From the NCBI RefSeq assembly GCF_000968175.1, contig NZ_FO704551.1:2914001-2978000 (forward strand): a stretch of DNA of 64,000 bases, read 5' to 3'. The translations under genes and the position numbers were made by a program. Shown here piece after piece: positions 10,724 through 18,891 of the stretch; position 1 is the stretch's first letter, and each line of letters opens with the position of its first letter. The stretch comes from Xenorhabdus poinarii G6 (lineage in GTDB: Bacteria > Pseudomonadota > Gammaproteobacteria > Enterobacterales > Enterobacteriaceae). Under the pieces are notes generated by a model. It was given only the letters and a program-made list of their open reading frames with translations, did not search any database and was not told where the DNA came from.

Positions 10724-12472
10724 ATGGCTGGACGAATTCCACGCATATTTATCAATGACTTATTAGCAAGAACCGATATCATTGATTTGATCGATGTTAG
10801 GGTACCTCTAAAAAAGAAAGGTAAAAATCATCAAGCGTGCTGTCCTTTTCATAACGAAAAAACCCCTTCATTTACGGTTAATGGTGATAAGCAGTTTTAC
10901 CATTGCTTCGGTTGCGGTGCACATGGTAATGCCATTGATTTTTTGATGAATTATGACAGGCTGGATTTTGTTGAATCCATCGAAGAACTGGCTGCAATGC
11001 ATGGGCTGGATATCCCCTATGAAGCAGGCTCTGGCGGCGGTCACATCGAACGTCACCAAAGGCAAAATCTTTACCAGCTAATGGAGAAGCTTAACAGCTT
11101 CTATCAGCATTCACTGAATGCGCCCGATGCTCAGTCAGCCCGACAATACCTGACTCAACGCGGGCTCAGTGAGGCCATTATTCAACGTTTCGCTATTGGT
11201 TTTGCCCCTGCGGGCTGGAATAACGTTCTAAAAAAATTTGCCCATAATCAGGACGATCAGAAACAGCTCAATGATGCCGGCATGCTGGTCACTAATGACA
11301 ATGGCCGCATCTATGATCGTTTCCGTGAACGTGTGATGTTCCCTATTCGTGATCGTCGTGGTCGCGTGATTGCATTCGGCGGCAGGGTGCTAGGCGATGC
11401 GCTGCCCAAATACCTGAACTCGCCGGAAACAGACATTTTTCATAAAGGCCGCCAGTTATATGGCCTTTATGAAGCCCAGCAGAGCCACAGTACGCTGACC
11501 CGGTTATTGGTGGTTGAAGGTTATATGGATGTTATTGCACTGGCTCAGTACGGCATTGATTATGCTGTGGCTTCGCTAGGAACATCCACGACAGCCGAAC
11601 ACGTTCAGTTACTTTTCAGAACAACCGATACTATCATCTGTTGCTATGATGGTGACCGAGCCGGCCGTGATGCCGCGTGGCGCACGCTAGAAACAGCATT
11701 GCCTTACCTGAATGATGGCCGACAATTGCGTTTTATGTTCTTGCCTGATGGCGAAGATCCGGATTCACTGATTCGAAAAGAAGGACGGGCAGTATTCGAG
11801 CAAAGAACAGAAAAGGCATTGACCTTATCTGCATTCTTATTTGAATCACTCCTGCCACAAGTGGATTTAAGTACCCCTGAAGGAGCGACTAAACTCAGTT
11901 CGCTAGCCATGCCGCTGCTCAGTCAAATCCCGGGGGAAGCATTGCGGCTTTACCTGCTTAAAGAGCTTGGAAACCTGTTAGGTTCTCCTGATACAACACA
12001 ATTGGAACGATTTCTGGCAAAACTTGTCAAAAAAGATACCAATACTTATCAGGCGCTAAAACTAAAGCCCACAACAATGCGCATTCTTATTGCATTGCTG
12101 GTGCAAAATCCGCATTTAGCGACATTAGTTCCCCCACTACAGGGAATGTTTCCGACTCAGATAGCAGGGTTGCCATTATTCACAGAGCTTGTCGATACAT
12201 GCCTTGCCCAACCCGGATTAACCACCGGGCAACTGTTAGAGCAATATCGCGATAATAAATATGCTAAACAGCTTGAAAAGCTCGCTGCATGGGACGATAT
12301 ACAACTTGAAGAAATTGCTGAAAAAACTTTCAGCGATGCGCTGAACCATCTTTTCGCGTCAGCACTTGATGAGCGTTTTAACTTTCTGATTGCTAAAGAA
12401 AGAACGGAAGGTTTGACGCCCGAAGAGCGCGAAGAAGTCAGGTTAATTACGCTATCTGGTGCAGGAAAATAA
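10724..12472 (+). CDS. dnaG: DnaG, replicative primase
   Basis: 582 aa, one residue longer than E. coli. The N-terminal zinc-binding domain has its ligands at C40, H43, C61 and C64 (CCPFHNEKTPSFT ... FYHCFGCGAHG). The RNA polymerase core follows with the TOPRIM glutamate in VVEGYMDVIAL at about 265 and the acidic CCYDGDRAGRDAAWRTL motif at about 310. The C-terminal DnaB-interaction domain ends at about 582. It makes RNA primers for lagging-strand synthesis. It is the middle gene of the rpsU-dnaG-rpoD operon. Confidence 0.98.
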   Translation: MAGRIPRIFINDLLARTDIIDLIDVRVPLKKKGKNHQACCPFHNEKTPSFTVNGDKQFYHCFGCGAHGNAIDFLMNYDRLDFVESIEELAAMHGLDIPYEAGSGGGHIERHQRQNLYQLMEKLNSFYQHSLNAPDAQSARQYLTQRGLSEAIIQRFAIGFAPAGWNNVLKKFAHNQDDQKQLNDAGMLVTNDNGRIYDRFRERVMFPIRDRRGRVIAFGGRVLGDALPKYLNSPETDIFHKGRQLYGLYEAQQSHSTLTRLLVVEGYMDVIALAQYGIDYAVASLGTSTTAEHVQLLFRTTDTIICCYDGDRAGRDAAWRTLETALPYLNDGRQLRFMFLPDGEDPDSLIRKEGRAVFEQRTEKALTLSAFLFESLLPQVDLSTPEGATKLSSLAMPLLSQIPGEALRLYLLKELGNLLGSPDTTQLERFLAKLVKKDTNTYQALKLKPTTMRILIALLVQNPHLATLVPPLQGMFPTQIAGLPLFTELVDTCLAQPGLTTGQLLEQYRDNKYAKQLEKLAAWDDIQLEEIAEKTFSDALNHLFASALDERFNFLIAKERTEGLTPEEREEVRLITLSGAGK

Positions 12473-12806
12473 GAATCTGTCTCAACGAGACTATATGACT
12501 CAGCTGAATGACCCAATGGTTTAATTACATAATGGTTTAATTACACAATAGGTTTATATCCGTCATGTCATTTGATGAAAATATCGCTGATAAAAATATA
12601 GCTTGGTGAAACAGGTTCTAAACCAACACCTAAAATCATGACACAGAATTCACGGCTTAAATGCCGCATTAAGTAGGGTAAATAGTCCTACAATTGCCGC
12701 CACAGAGGGCAGCGGCAATGTAATGAAAACGCCCCAAATGTTATCGTTGGCATATTTGTTTCGCCGACCGACACCAACCAATACTCTGAAGTGTGGATAC
12801 CGTCTT
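12473..12806 (+). other. dnaG-rpoD intergenic region with a 16-bp tandem duplication
   Basis: 334 bp without a gene. At 12515-12546 the unit AATGGTTTAATTACAT occurs twice back to back with one base difference at its end. The rest is AT-rich; it may contain an internal rpoD promoter, but I see no unambiguous sigma70 or sigma32 consensus. Confidence 0.5.
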
Positions 12807-14657
12807 ATGGAGCAAAACCCGCAGTCACAGCTAAAGCTACTTGTCACCCGAGGTAAGGAGCAAGGCTATCTGACCTATGCTGAGGTCAATGACCATCTGC
12901 CGGAAGATATCGTCGATTCTGATCAGATAGAAGATATCATCCAAATGATCAATGACATGGGCATCCAGGTAATGGAAGAAGCACCTGATGCTGATGATCT
13001 CATATTGGCAGAAAACACAAACGATACAGATGAAGACGCAGCGGAAGCAGCCGCGCAAGTGTTATCCAGTGTCGAGTCAGAAATCGGTCGTACCACTGAT
13101 CCGGTTCGCATGTACATGCGTGAAATGGGTACGGTTGAGCTTTTGACTCGTGAAGGTGAGATTGACATTGCAAAGCGCATTGAAGATGGCATCAACCAAG
13201 TTCAGTGCTCCGTTGCTGAATACCCTGAAGCGATTACTTACTTGCTGGAACAGTACGACCGCGTTGAATCCGGCGAAAGTCGTCTGTCCGATTTGATCAC
13301 GGGTTTCGTTGATCCTAATGCAGAAGAAGATATTGCACCGACAGCGACTCACATTGGCTCAGAACTTTCTCAGGAAGAGTTAGACAATGAAGATGACGAT
13401 GAGGATGACGAAGAGAGTGATGATGCTGACAGCGAAGATGATAACAGCATCGATCCGGAATTAGCGCGTCAGAAATTCCAAGAATTGCGTGAGCAATATG
13501 AGCAGACTCGTCAAGCAATCAAGGCTCATGGCCGCAGTCATCCTAATACCGCAGCAGAAATATTGACTTTATCTGAAGTTTTCAAACAGTTTCGCCTCGT
13601 ACCAAAACAGTTTGATCATCTGGTCAACAACATGCGTTCCATGATGGATCGTGTACGTCTTCAAGAACGTCAGATCATGAAGATGTGTGTTGAGCAGTGC
13701 AAAATGCCGAAGAAAAACTTCATTACGCTGTTCTCTGGCAATGAAACGACTGACACATGGTTCACGGCTGCAAAAGCAATGAACAAGCCATGGTCTGATA
13801 AATTGCTGGAAGTCGAAGAAGAAGTAATGCGTGGCTTACAAAAGTTACGCCAGATCGAAGAAGAAACTGGCCTGACGATTGAACAGGTCAAAGATATCAA
13901 CCGCCGCATGTCAATCGGTGAAGCGAAAGCCCGCCGTGCGAAGAAAGAGATGGTTGAGGCCAACTTGCGTCTGGTGATTTCGATTGCGAAGAAATATACC
14001 AACCGTGGCCTGCAATTCCTCGATTTGATTCAGGAAGGGAATATTGGCCTGATGAAAGCGGTTGATAAATTTGAATACCGTCGCGGTTACAAATTTTCAA
14101 CTTACGCGACATGGTGGATCCGTCAGGCTATCACGCGTTCTATCGCAGATCAGGCGCGTACCATCCGCATCCCGGTACATATGATTGAAACCATCAACAA
14201 ACTCAATCGTATTTCCCGTCAGATGTTGCAGGAAAAAGGTCGTGAGCCTTCGCCGGAAGAACTGGCAGAGCGTATGATGATGCCTGAGGACAAGATCCGC
14301 AAGGTACTGAAAATTGCTAAAGAACCTATCTCCATGGAAACCCCGGTGGGTGATGATGAAGATTCACATTTAGGCGATTTCATCGAGGATACTACCCTCG
14401 AATTACCGCTGGATTCTGCAACCTCAGAAAGCCTGCGTTCCGCAACGCACGATGTCCTGGCAGGTTTGACGGCGCGTGAAGCTAAAGTTCTGCGTATGCG
14501 TTTTGGTATTGATATGAATACTGACCATACTCTGGAAGAAGTGGGTAAACAATTTGATGTAACGCGCGAGCGTATTCGTCAGATCGAAGCCAAAGCACTA
14601 CGTAAACTGCGTCATCCGAGCCGCTCCGAAGTACTGCGCAGCTTCCTTGATGATTGA
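12807..14657 (+). CDS. rpoD: RpoD, housekeeping sigma factor sigma70
   Basis: 616 aa, near the E. coli 613. It begins [20 protein letters not shown] (region 1.1). Region 1.2 has [11 protein letters not shown], and the large non-conserved insert has a very acidic stretch at about 190-220. Regions 2.1-2.4 include [17 protein letters not shown], the [12 protein letters not shown] -10 reader and RTIRIPVHM; region 4.2 is [21 protein letters not shown] chose the ATG at 12807 because the 28 extra in-frame codons upstream are not in the family. It directs RNA polymerase to most promoters and is the last gene of its operon. Confidence 0.98.
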   Translation: MEQNPQSQLKLLVTRGKEQGYLTYAEVNDHLPEDIVDSDQIEDIIQMINDMGIQVMEEAPDADDLILAENTNDTDEDAAEAAAQVLSSVESEIGRTTDPVRMYMREMGTVELLTREGEIDIAKRIEDGINQVQCSVAEYPEAITYLLEQYDRVESGESRLSDLITGFVDPNAEEDIAPTATHIGSELSQEELDNEDDDEDDEESDDADSEDDNSIDPELARQKFQELREQYEQTRQAIKAHGRSHPNTAAEILTLSEVFKQFRLVPKQFDHLVNNMRSMMDRVRLQERQIMKMCVEQCKMPKKNFITLFSGNETTDTWFTAAKAMNKPWSDKLLEVEEEVMRGLQKLRQIEEETGLTIEQVKDINRRMSIGEAKARRAKKEMVEANLRLVISIAKKYTNRGLQFLDLIQEGNIGLMKAVDKFEYRRGYKFSTYATWWIRQAITRSIADQARTIRIPVHMIETINKLNRISRQMLQEKGREPSPEELAERMMMPEDKIRKVLKIAKEPISMETPVGDDEDSHLGDFIEDTTLELPLDSATSESLRSATHDVLAGLTAREAKVLRMRFGIDMNTDHTLEEVGKQFDVTRERIRQIEAKALRKLRHPSRSEVLRSFLDD

Positions 14658-14681
14658 TCAACGAATTGACGGGTAAATCTG

Positions 14682-14709
14682 AAAGCGTCTGTTCCGGCAG
14701 ACGCTTTTT
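14682..14709 (+). terminator. rpoD terminator
   Basis: AAAGCGTCTG / CAGACGCTTT stem with a TTCCGG loop and T-run; end of the rpsU-dnaG-rpoD operon. Confidence 0.9.
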
Positions 14710-14871
14710 CATTTCTGTATCTTCACGACGGTACGCATAAGCAATCAGAAATATGACTGCTAGAAGCCATATTCATCCCTAAAAAAGCCTTTCGTCTTAC
14801 TTCCAATAGGCGGTAATCCGTTAAAAAATACTGATTATTGTATATAAAACACGCATATGAATTTTGGGGAC

Positions 14872-14901
14872 TAGACCTAAGACCAAACTGTACCGTATAA
14901 T
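14872..14901 (+). promoter_or_regulatory. Candidate promoter of tRNA-Ile2
   Basis: Perfect -10 box TATAAT at 14896-14901, 14 bp before the tRNA 5' end. The -35 region (TAGACC at 14872-14877, 18 bp spacing) is poor. Confidence 0.45.
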
Positions 14902-14915
14902 CATCCCACTTCAAT

Positions 14916-14991
14916 GGCCCCTTAGCTCAGTGGTTAGAGCAGGCGACTCATAATCGCTTGGTCGCTGGTTCAAGTCCAGCAGGGGCCACCA
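14916..14991 (+). tRNA. ileX: tRNA-Ile2 with CAU anticodon (lysidine-modified), ileX
   Basis: 76 nt with encoded CCA. The acceptor GGCCCCT pairs with AGGGGCC; the anticodon CAT is at 14949-14951 and the T arm contains GGTTCAAGTCC. The body matches E. coli ileX, also found directly after rpoD, so C34 is expected to become lysidine and the tRNA to read AUA rather than AUG. The accessory strip that follows suggests this tRNA gene was used as an integration site. Confidence 0.93.
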
Positions 14992-15698
14992 AATTTTCGC
15001 TGTTAAATCAGTACATTAAGCCACTTTCTAACAAGTGGCTTTTTTGTTTTTGTAGGTTAGTGTCCCCTTTTTGTCCCCTGAGAAAAATTTAGTGTCCCTT
15101 CAGCATTCCGATTCACACATAATGGAGAGCATTTTTTAACCAAATAAACTAAATAGAAAAAATTTTTGCAGCCACTAAAAATATATTAACTCTGATTCAC
15201 TTGATTTCAGTTTTTCTTCTACCACAAAGCCGCGCCGTTCCTGTATTTTAAAATTTCCTTTGTCCTTTCTTCGTGATCTTATTTCTCACGTGAAATAGAA
15301 ATTTTTCTTTAATATCAATACACTGATATTTTCCCCGCGATCCGATCTAGATCCAAAAACTGTAATTCCCTGAAAATCTTTTCACACCTTTCATTTTACC
15401 GTTTTTCCCACACTGCCAGTGTTGGCGCGGTCTGGAAGTTCGTCTTGTAGGATTTTAAAACTGAAATAATTTTGAGATCCAAATTGTGCAGGCGGGTGCG
15501 GAGTAGTGCGTTTTACGTCAAGTTTACGTTTATTTCGTGGGGATTGTGCGGCGTGAGCGCAACGCAGGGACGCGATCCAAATTAATCGCAGAGGGACAGT
15601 AGATTTATGAGTGAATGGCACTGTGTACGTCTGATTGCGCTTTGGTGAGAAAATAAAAAAGGCCACGGTTTAACGCGGCCCCTTAATGGCGATCTTCG
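14992..15698. other. Gene-free strip between ileX and hicB, degraded integration-site flank
   Basis: About 700 bp without a supportable gene. It opens with a terminator-like hairpin at 15018-15046 (AAGCCACTT / AAGTGGCTT plus T-run), then GTCCCC-rich text of the kind seen next to integrases in tRNA genes, but no integrase frame. A 91-codon minus-strand frame at 15391-15666 begins inside the hicB terminator and is not called. No second copy of the tRNA 3' end was found downstream. Confidence 0.5.
15651..15680 (-). terminator. hicAB terminator
   Basis: On the minus strand GGCCGCG / CGTGGCC (one G-T pair) with a TTAAAC loop and a TTTTTTATTTT tail, 19 bp after the hicB stop. Confidence 0.85.
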
Positions 15699-16115
15699 TT
15701 ACTCAATAGACAAAGTTAATTGATGGCCGATCGCCGTCGCGACCTTACCTACCGTATCAATCTTGGTTGAATGCCGTAAGTCAAAGATGCGTGTCACTTC
15801 CTGCTTTTTCACCCCCATACGGCTGGCTAGCTCAGTTTGCGTTAACTTAGAATCAACAAACGCATTGAGCATCAGTACTTTAGAGGCCACGCTTAAAGGC
15901 ACATCGACATAATCATCATCACGCCCTACGGAGCGAGGAAGCGGGATTTTCTCATTGTCTTCGAAATAAAATTCAAATGACGTGATTAACGCATCAAGTG
16001 CCATCTCCAGCGCTTCTTCCCGTGTCTCCCCTTGCGTTAAGGCTTCGGGGATATCTGGGAACGAGACAAAATAACCGCCCTCTTCTACTGGCTCTAGTGT
16101 GACTGGATATCGCAT
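15699..16115 (-). CDS. hicB: HicB antitoxin of the HicAB system
   Basis: 138 aa, the same length as E. coli HicB. The N-terminal HicB-like fold (MRYPVTLEPVEEGGYFVSFP, DIPEALTQGETREEAL) is followed by an HTH domain (KLTQTELASRMGVKKQEVTR). It binds and neutralises HicA and, through the HTH, represses the operon. It lies 55 bp after hicA in the same direction, with a stem-loop in the gap. The order toxin-antitoxin is typical of this family. Confidence 0.93.
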   Translation of the reverse strand: MRYPVTLEPVEEGGYFVSFPDIPEALTQGETREEALEMALDALITSFEFYFEDNEKIPLPRSVGRDDDYVDVPLSVASKVLMLNAFVDSKLTQTELASRMGVKKQEVTRIFDLRHSTKIDTVGKVATAIGHQLTLSIE

Positions 16116-16141
16116 AGTATCTCATGGTGAAGTATGTGCGA

Positions 16142-16168
16142 GAACCAGCCCCTTGCGAGGCTGGTTTT
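16142..16168. promoter_or_regulatory. Stem-loop in the hicA-hicB gap
   Basis: AACCAGCC / GGCTGGTT (8 bp, 9-11 base loop) located between the hicA stop and the hicB start. The T-run follows only on the plus strand, so in the hicAB transcript it is a hairpin without a U-tail. It could stabilise or process the mRNA, or terminate plus-strand transcription. Confidence 0.55.
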
Positions 16169-16170
16169 TA

Positions 16171-16344
16171 TCACAATCCTAATTGCTTAATGATTGCTTT
16201 CCTCAGTGGCTCTTTTAGCTCTTGGCTGGGGTGCCTTGGCATGATGCTTCGTTTCCCCTGATATTTCAGTTTCAGATGGTTTGTCCCGTTTGAAACTTCG
16301 ACACCTTGAGCTTCCAGCCACCGTCTAAACTCGCTTTGCTTCAC
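16171..16344 (-). CDS. hicA: HicA toxin, mRNA interferase
   Basis: 57 aa: MKQSEFRRWLEAQGVEVSN, then GTNHLKLKY with the catalytic His, and SIMPRHPSQELKEPLRKAI. This is almost identical in pattern to E. coli HicA, a double-stranded RNA-binding-fold mRNA interferase. The start is GTG with GGAGGA just upstream; two GTG codons are adjacent and I chose the second, which matches the family start. It is too short for a 60-codon cutoff and easy to miss. A perfect dyad lies in its promoter. Confidence 0.92.
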   Translation of the reverse strand: MKQSEFRRWLEAQGVEVSNGTNHLKLKYQGKRSIMPRHPSQELKEPLRKAIIKQLGL

Positions 16345-16370
16345 CACTCCTCCATTCTGTTGAACATGGG

Positions 16371-16402
16371 ATTATAGTAAACATTAATGCTTACTATGTC
16401 AA
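16371..16402 (-). promoter_or_regulatory. hicAB promoter with overlapping operator dyad
   Basis: On the minus strand TTGACA (-35, 16397-16402) is followed at 17 bp by TACTAT and at 20 bp by TATAAT. The perfect dyad ATAGTAA-N10-TTACTAT (16374-16397) lies between and over these boxes. It is the natural candidate for the HicB autorepression operator. Confidence 0.65.
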
Positions 16403-16463
16403 CTTTTTTGTTTACATAAAAGATAACAGACAAAAATAAACCCCGCCGAAGCGAGGTCGACGT

Positions 16464-16877
16464 TTAGCCAATCACCGGCGAATACTTCCGTTTCAGCCCA
16501 TCCGATTTATACGCCGTATTGCGTATCGCGCTGGCGTTCTCCGGGGGACTGGTATTGTGATGCGTATGCGCGGCGGTCAGTTCTGCCAATTCCTTGACCA
16601 CATCAAGAGTGTCTATCATCAGCTGAGCAACGTTGATTTGTTGGCTACCTATCCAAACAACGGGTGCTATGATTTGTTGCTGTTCGCCTGCGATACTTTG
16701 CTTTATCTGTCCAACTTTCTCTATTAGCTTTTGACCTATTTCTACCGTGGCATTTTTCCCAACATCAATAGTCATATTTTTTTCAATACTTGCGATATAG
16801 TTTGATGATGTGGCGATTGAATAATCACCCTCGGATAATTGCTGTATTGCACCCGCTAATAATTTTCTGGTTCCTAG
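16464..16877 (-). pseudogene. Phage baseplate/spike protein fragment (3' part)
   Basis: An ORF from an ATG at 16775 gives 103 aa, but the same frame stays open back to 16877 and reads naturally (LLAGAIQQLSEGDYSIATSS ... IEKN) into it. The coding region is therefore a 5'-truncated gene of about 137 codons. The repetitive short-strand pattern and the C-terminal ELAELTAAHTHHNTSPPENA ... KYSPVIG tail resemble C-terminal domains of phage baseplate-assembly/spike proteins; this family call is from pattern, not search. The coding frame stops being phage-like exactly where the HicB fragment on the other strand begins, so a deletion or recombination joined them. Confidence 0.55.
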
Positions 16878-17191
16878 AAGAATCTATCCGTGATGCTGAA
16901 AGCGCTTTCGAGCAGCACATGGAAGTTTTGACTGAGCAAGGTGGGTACGTCCCTGCACCGAAAGACCCATCAGATTATATCAACGATTCTCGCTTGTCTG
17001 AAGATGGTGGGGTTATTGCACTCATTGAGTTAGATCCCGCGAAATATGAATCAAAGGCAGTCAAATTCAACTTGACCATGCCCGGTAATCTATTAACCGC
17101 GATAGATCGCTACATTAAGGAAAACGGTCACTATAAAAACCGTTCTGCTTTTCTCGCTGAATTAGCCAGAAAAGAAATTTCTCACCCTTAA
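16877..17191 (+). pseudogene. Second HicB-type antitoxin, 5'-truncated
   Basis: From the codon at 16877 the frame reads EESIRDAESAFEQHMEVL, then PAPKDPSDYIND, then IELDPAKYESKAVKFNLTMP and a ribbon-helix-helix tail LLTAIDRYIKENGHYKNRS ... FLAELARKE. This is the back half of a HicB antitoxin with an RHH DNA-binding domain, a different subtype from the HTH HicB nearby. The N-terminal strand region is missing and the open frame upstream (from 16790) is unrelated sequence that antisense-overlaps the phage fragment. No HicA partner is next to it. Probably non-functional; the RHH part could still be made if an internal start is used. Confidence 0.7.
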
Positions 17192-17469
17192 TATATATTA
17201 GGGCAGGAAACTGCCCTAACGCCAAAATGAGCCAATCACTGTAATGATGTGATCCCTTTACTAACTGACAATATAAGCACCAGAAAAAACACTAATTAGA
17301 AGGCTCATTGTTGATTACAAAAATAAAACCCAATATTGACTATACAGATAAGTGACTAAAGTTATCTAAAAATCATTAAAGAAAATGGTAGTTAAATTAG
17401 TCTGTTGAACTATATTTCCTCATAAATGAGACAAGATAATCTTATTTTACATCCCATAAGGGAGAAAGT
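17192..17469. other. AT-rich gap, no gene seen
   Basis: AT-rich sequence with no coding frame. It must contain the promoter for the small ORF and GT9 gene; no clear consensus pair is visible. Confidence 0.5.
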
Positions 17470-17541
17470 ATGAATGAAAATGGCCGAGTAAAAACCTTAG
17501 AACAACCACCACCTGATCAAACCAACTTGGAACTGAATTAA
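17470..17541 (+). CDS. Small leader ORF of 23 codons directly abutting the GT9 gene
   Basis: ATG at 17470 with AGGGAG seven bases upstream; the product MNENGRVKTLEQPPPDQTNL plus ELN ends with TAA immediately before the ATG of the next gene (TAAATG). The downstream gene lacks a good ribosome site of its own, so the small ORF probably serves for translational coupling. Alternatively it is the residue of a longer gene. No homology recognised; whether the peptide has a role is unknown. Confidence 0.5.
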   Translation: MNENGRVKTLEQPPPDQTNLELN

Positions 17542-18639
17542 ATGAAAAGATTTAGGATTCTTATCATCAGAATAGATTTTCTTGGTGATATGATATGCAC
17601 TACACCATTAATTCAAGCGATCAAAAATAAATGGCCCGATTCTGAAATTCATGTTTTAGCCAATAAATATAATTCTCCTATATTAGAAAACAACCCTCAT
17701 ATATCCTGTGTTCATACCTATGTTTACAGTAAACAATGTGAACGTAATATTGAACCCGGCAAACTTAATGCATTCATTAAACGAATCGCTTTAATATTTC
17801 GCTTGAGAAGTTTAAAGTTTGATTTAGGTATTATTCCGAATGGTGGCGTAAATAAAAATAGCATTCAGTTTATCCGTCATCTCAATATTCCTGATGCGCG
17901 ATGGCATACCCATGCAACCGAATTTGATGATCGCAATAATGACCATGTTTCAAATAGACCTATTATTCATGAATGTTTATCAGGATTTAAATTACTTCCT
18001 GAAATAAATTTACCTAAAACTGATGTATTAAAATTGACTGTCTACCCTAACCATGACTTACGAGAGGAATGGTTAAAGAAAATAAATTCCAATAAACTGA
18101 AAATAGGATTGTTTGTATCTAATAAATCAGTTGAACGAAAATGGGATCTTTCAAAATGGTTAAATCTTATCAAAAGTATGAATAGTCAGGCTGATTTTTT
18201 CATTTTTTATGATCCTACTGATAAGATCAACAGTAAATATTTTTCCGGCTTATCCGCAACGCTTGTCAATACAAAAAGCGTTCAGCACATGATCGCAGCA
18301 ACGAGTTGTATGGAGCTTATCGTTTCGGCTGATAGTGCTCCTGTTCATTTAAGTTCTGCGTTAAATATTCCTGTTGTTGCTTTATTTGAAAATCGCCCTG
18401 AAAAATACCTTCGCTGGCATCCTATCGGCGTTGAATATAAGCTATTAAAGAATAAAAAAATCGTGAATGATATTGAGGTCAGTGCTGTCATTGATGCCGT
18501 TAACTTTTTTTTAGGGCGAAGGCGCGATTTTTTTGGATACGCCGCTTGTGGCAAACCACTTTTTGGTGGTATTCAAACTCTTGTTCTCCCAACTTCATTG
18601 TCAAACGCCGACGAAACCAGTCCCTCAAAGTATCAGTAA
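17542..18639 (+). CDS. Glycosyltransferase family 9 (heptosyltransferase-like)
   Basis: 365 aa. The N-terminus KRFRILIIRIDFLGDMICTT and PLIQAIKNKWPDSEIHVLAN is the GT9 fold of ADP-heptose:LPS heptosyltransferases. The donor site region includes SADSAPVHLSSALNIPVVAL and the RWHPIGVEY end, typical of the C-terminal domain. It probably transfers heptose or a similar sugar to LPS core or another surface glycan in the cytoplasm; the acceptor is unknown. The gene is much richer in AT than the flanking core genes, indicating transfer. The last 30-35 residues (from about GYAACGK) are richer in GC and do not fit the family, suggesting the native 3' end was replaced by foreign DNA. Confidence 0.8.
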   Translation: MKRFRILIIRIDFLGDMICTTPLIQAIKNKWPDSEIHVLANKYNSPILENNPHISCVHTYVYSKQCERNIEPGKLNAFIKRIALIFRLRSLKFDLGIIPNGGVNKNSIQFIRHLNIPDARWHTHATEFDDRNNDHVSNRPIIHECLSGFKLLPEINLPKTDVLKLTVYPNHDLREEWLKKINSNKLKIGLFVSNKSVERKWDLSKWLNLIKSMNSQADFFIFYDPTDKINSKYFSGLSATLVNTKSVQHMIAATSCMELIVSADSAPVHLSSALNIPVVALFENRPEKYLRWHPIGVEYKLLKNKKIVNDIEVSAVIDAVNFFLGRRRDFFGYAACGKPLFGGIQTLVLPTSLSNADETSPSKYQ

Positions 18640-18805
18640 TAGGGAGTTCGAGTAGATCGCCATTTTTGGCGTGAGATTTTTCGGTTAGAGACCACAGCCT
18701 CCTCCATCCATCACTACAGTATCATGAACGAGGCAACTTACGGTACTTGCAAAGCATTGCATATCAAGGTGAAATACCCCATCTGGCTTCTCTATATCTT
18801 GTTTA

Positions 18806-18834
18806 TTTATATTGCTGATAAAGAAGCCTATAAT
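18806..18834 (+). promoter_or_regulatory. Candidate cysS promoter
   Basis: TTTATA (18806-18811), 17 bp spacer, TATAAT (18829-18834), about 58 bp before the cysS start. Consistent with cysS having its own promoter inside the accessory strip. Confidence 0.5.
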
Positions 18835-18891
18835 CAACTGAACCATTTAACGTTATTACACGTACATCAATTTTCACGGAAACGCCCACTG

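Noticed and set aside
15391..15666. 91-codon minus-strand ORF between ileX and hicB
   Set aside because: Its start lies within the hicB terminator and there is no ribosome site; a vague likeness to short phage ORFs is not enough.
14992..18720. Search for a direct repeat of the ileX 3' end marking an att site
   Set aside because: Only a 9-base match (GGCCCCTTA near 15675) to the tRNA 5' end was seen, in the wrong part of the tRNA; treated as chance.
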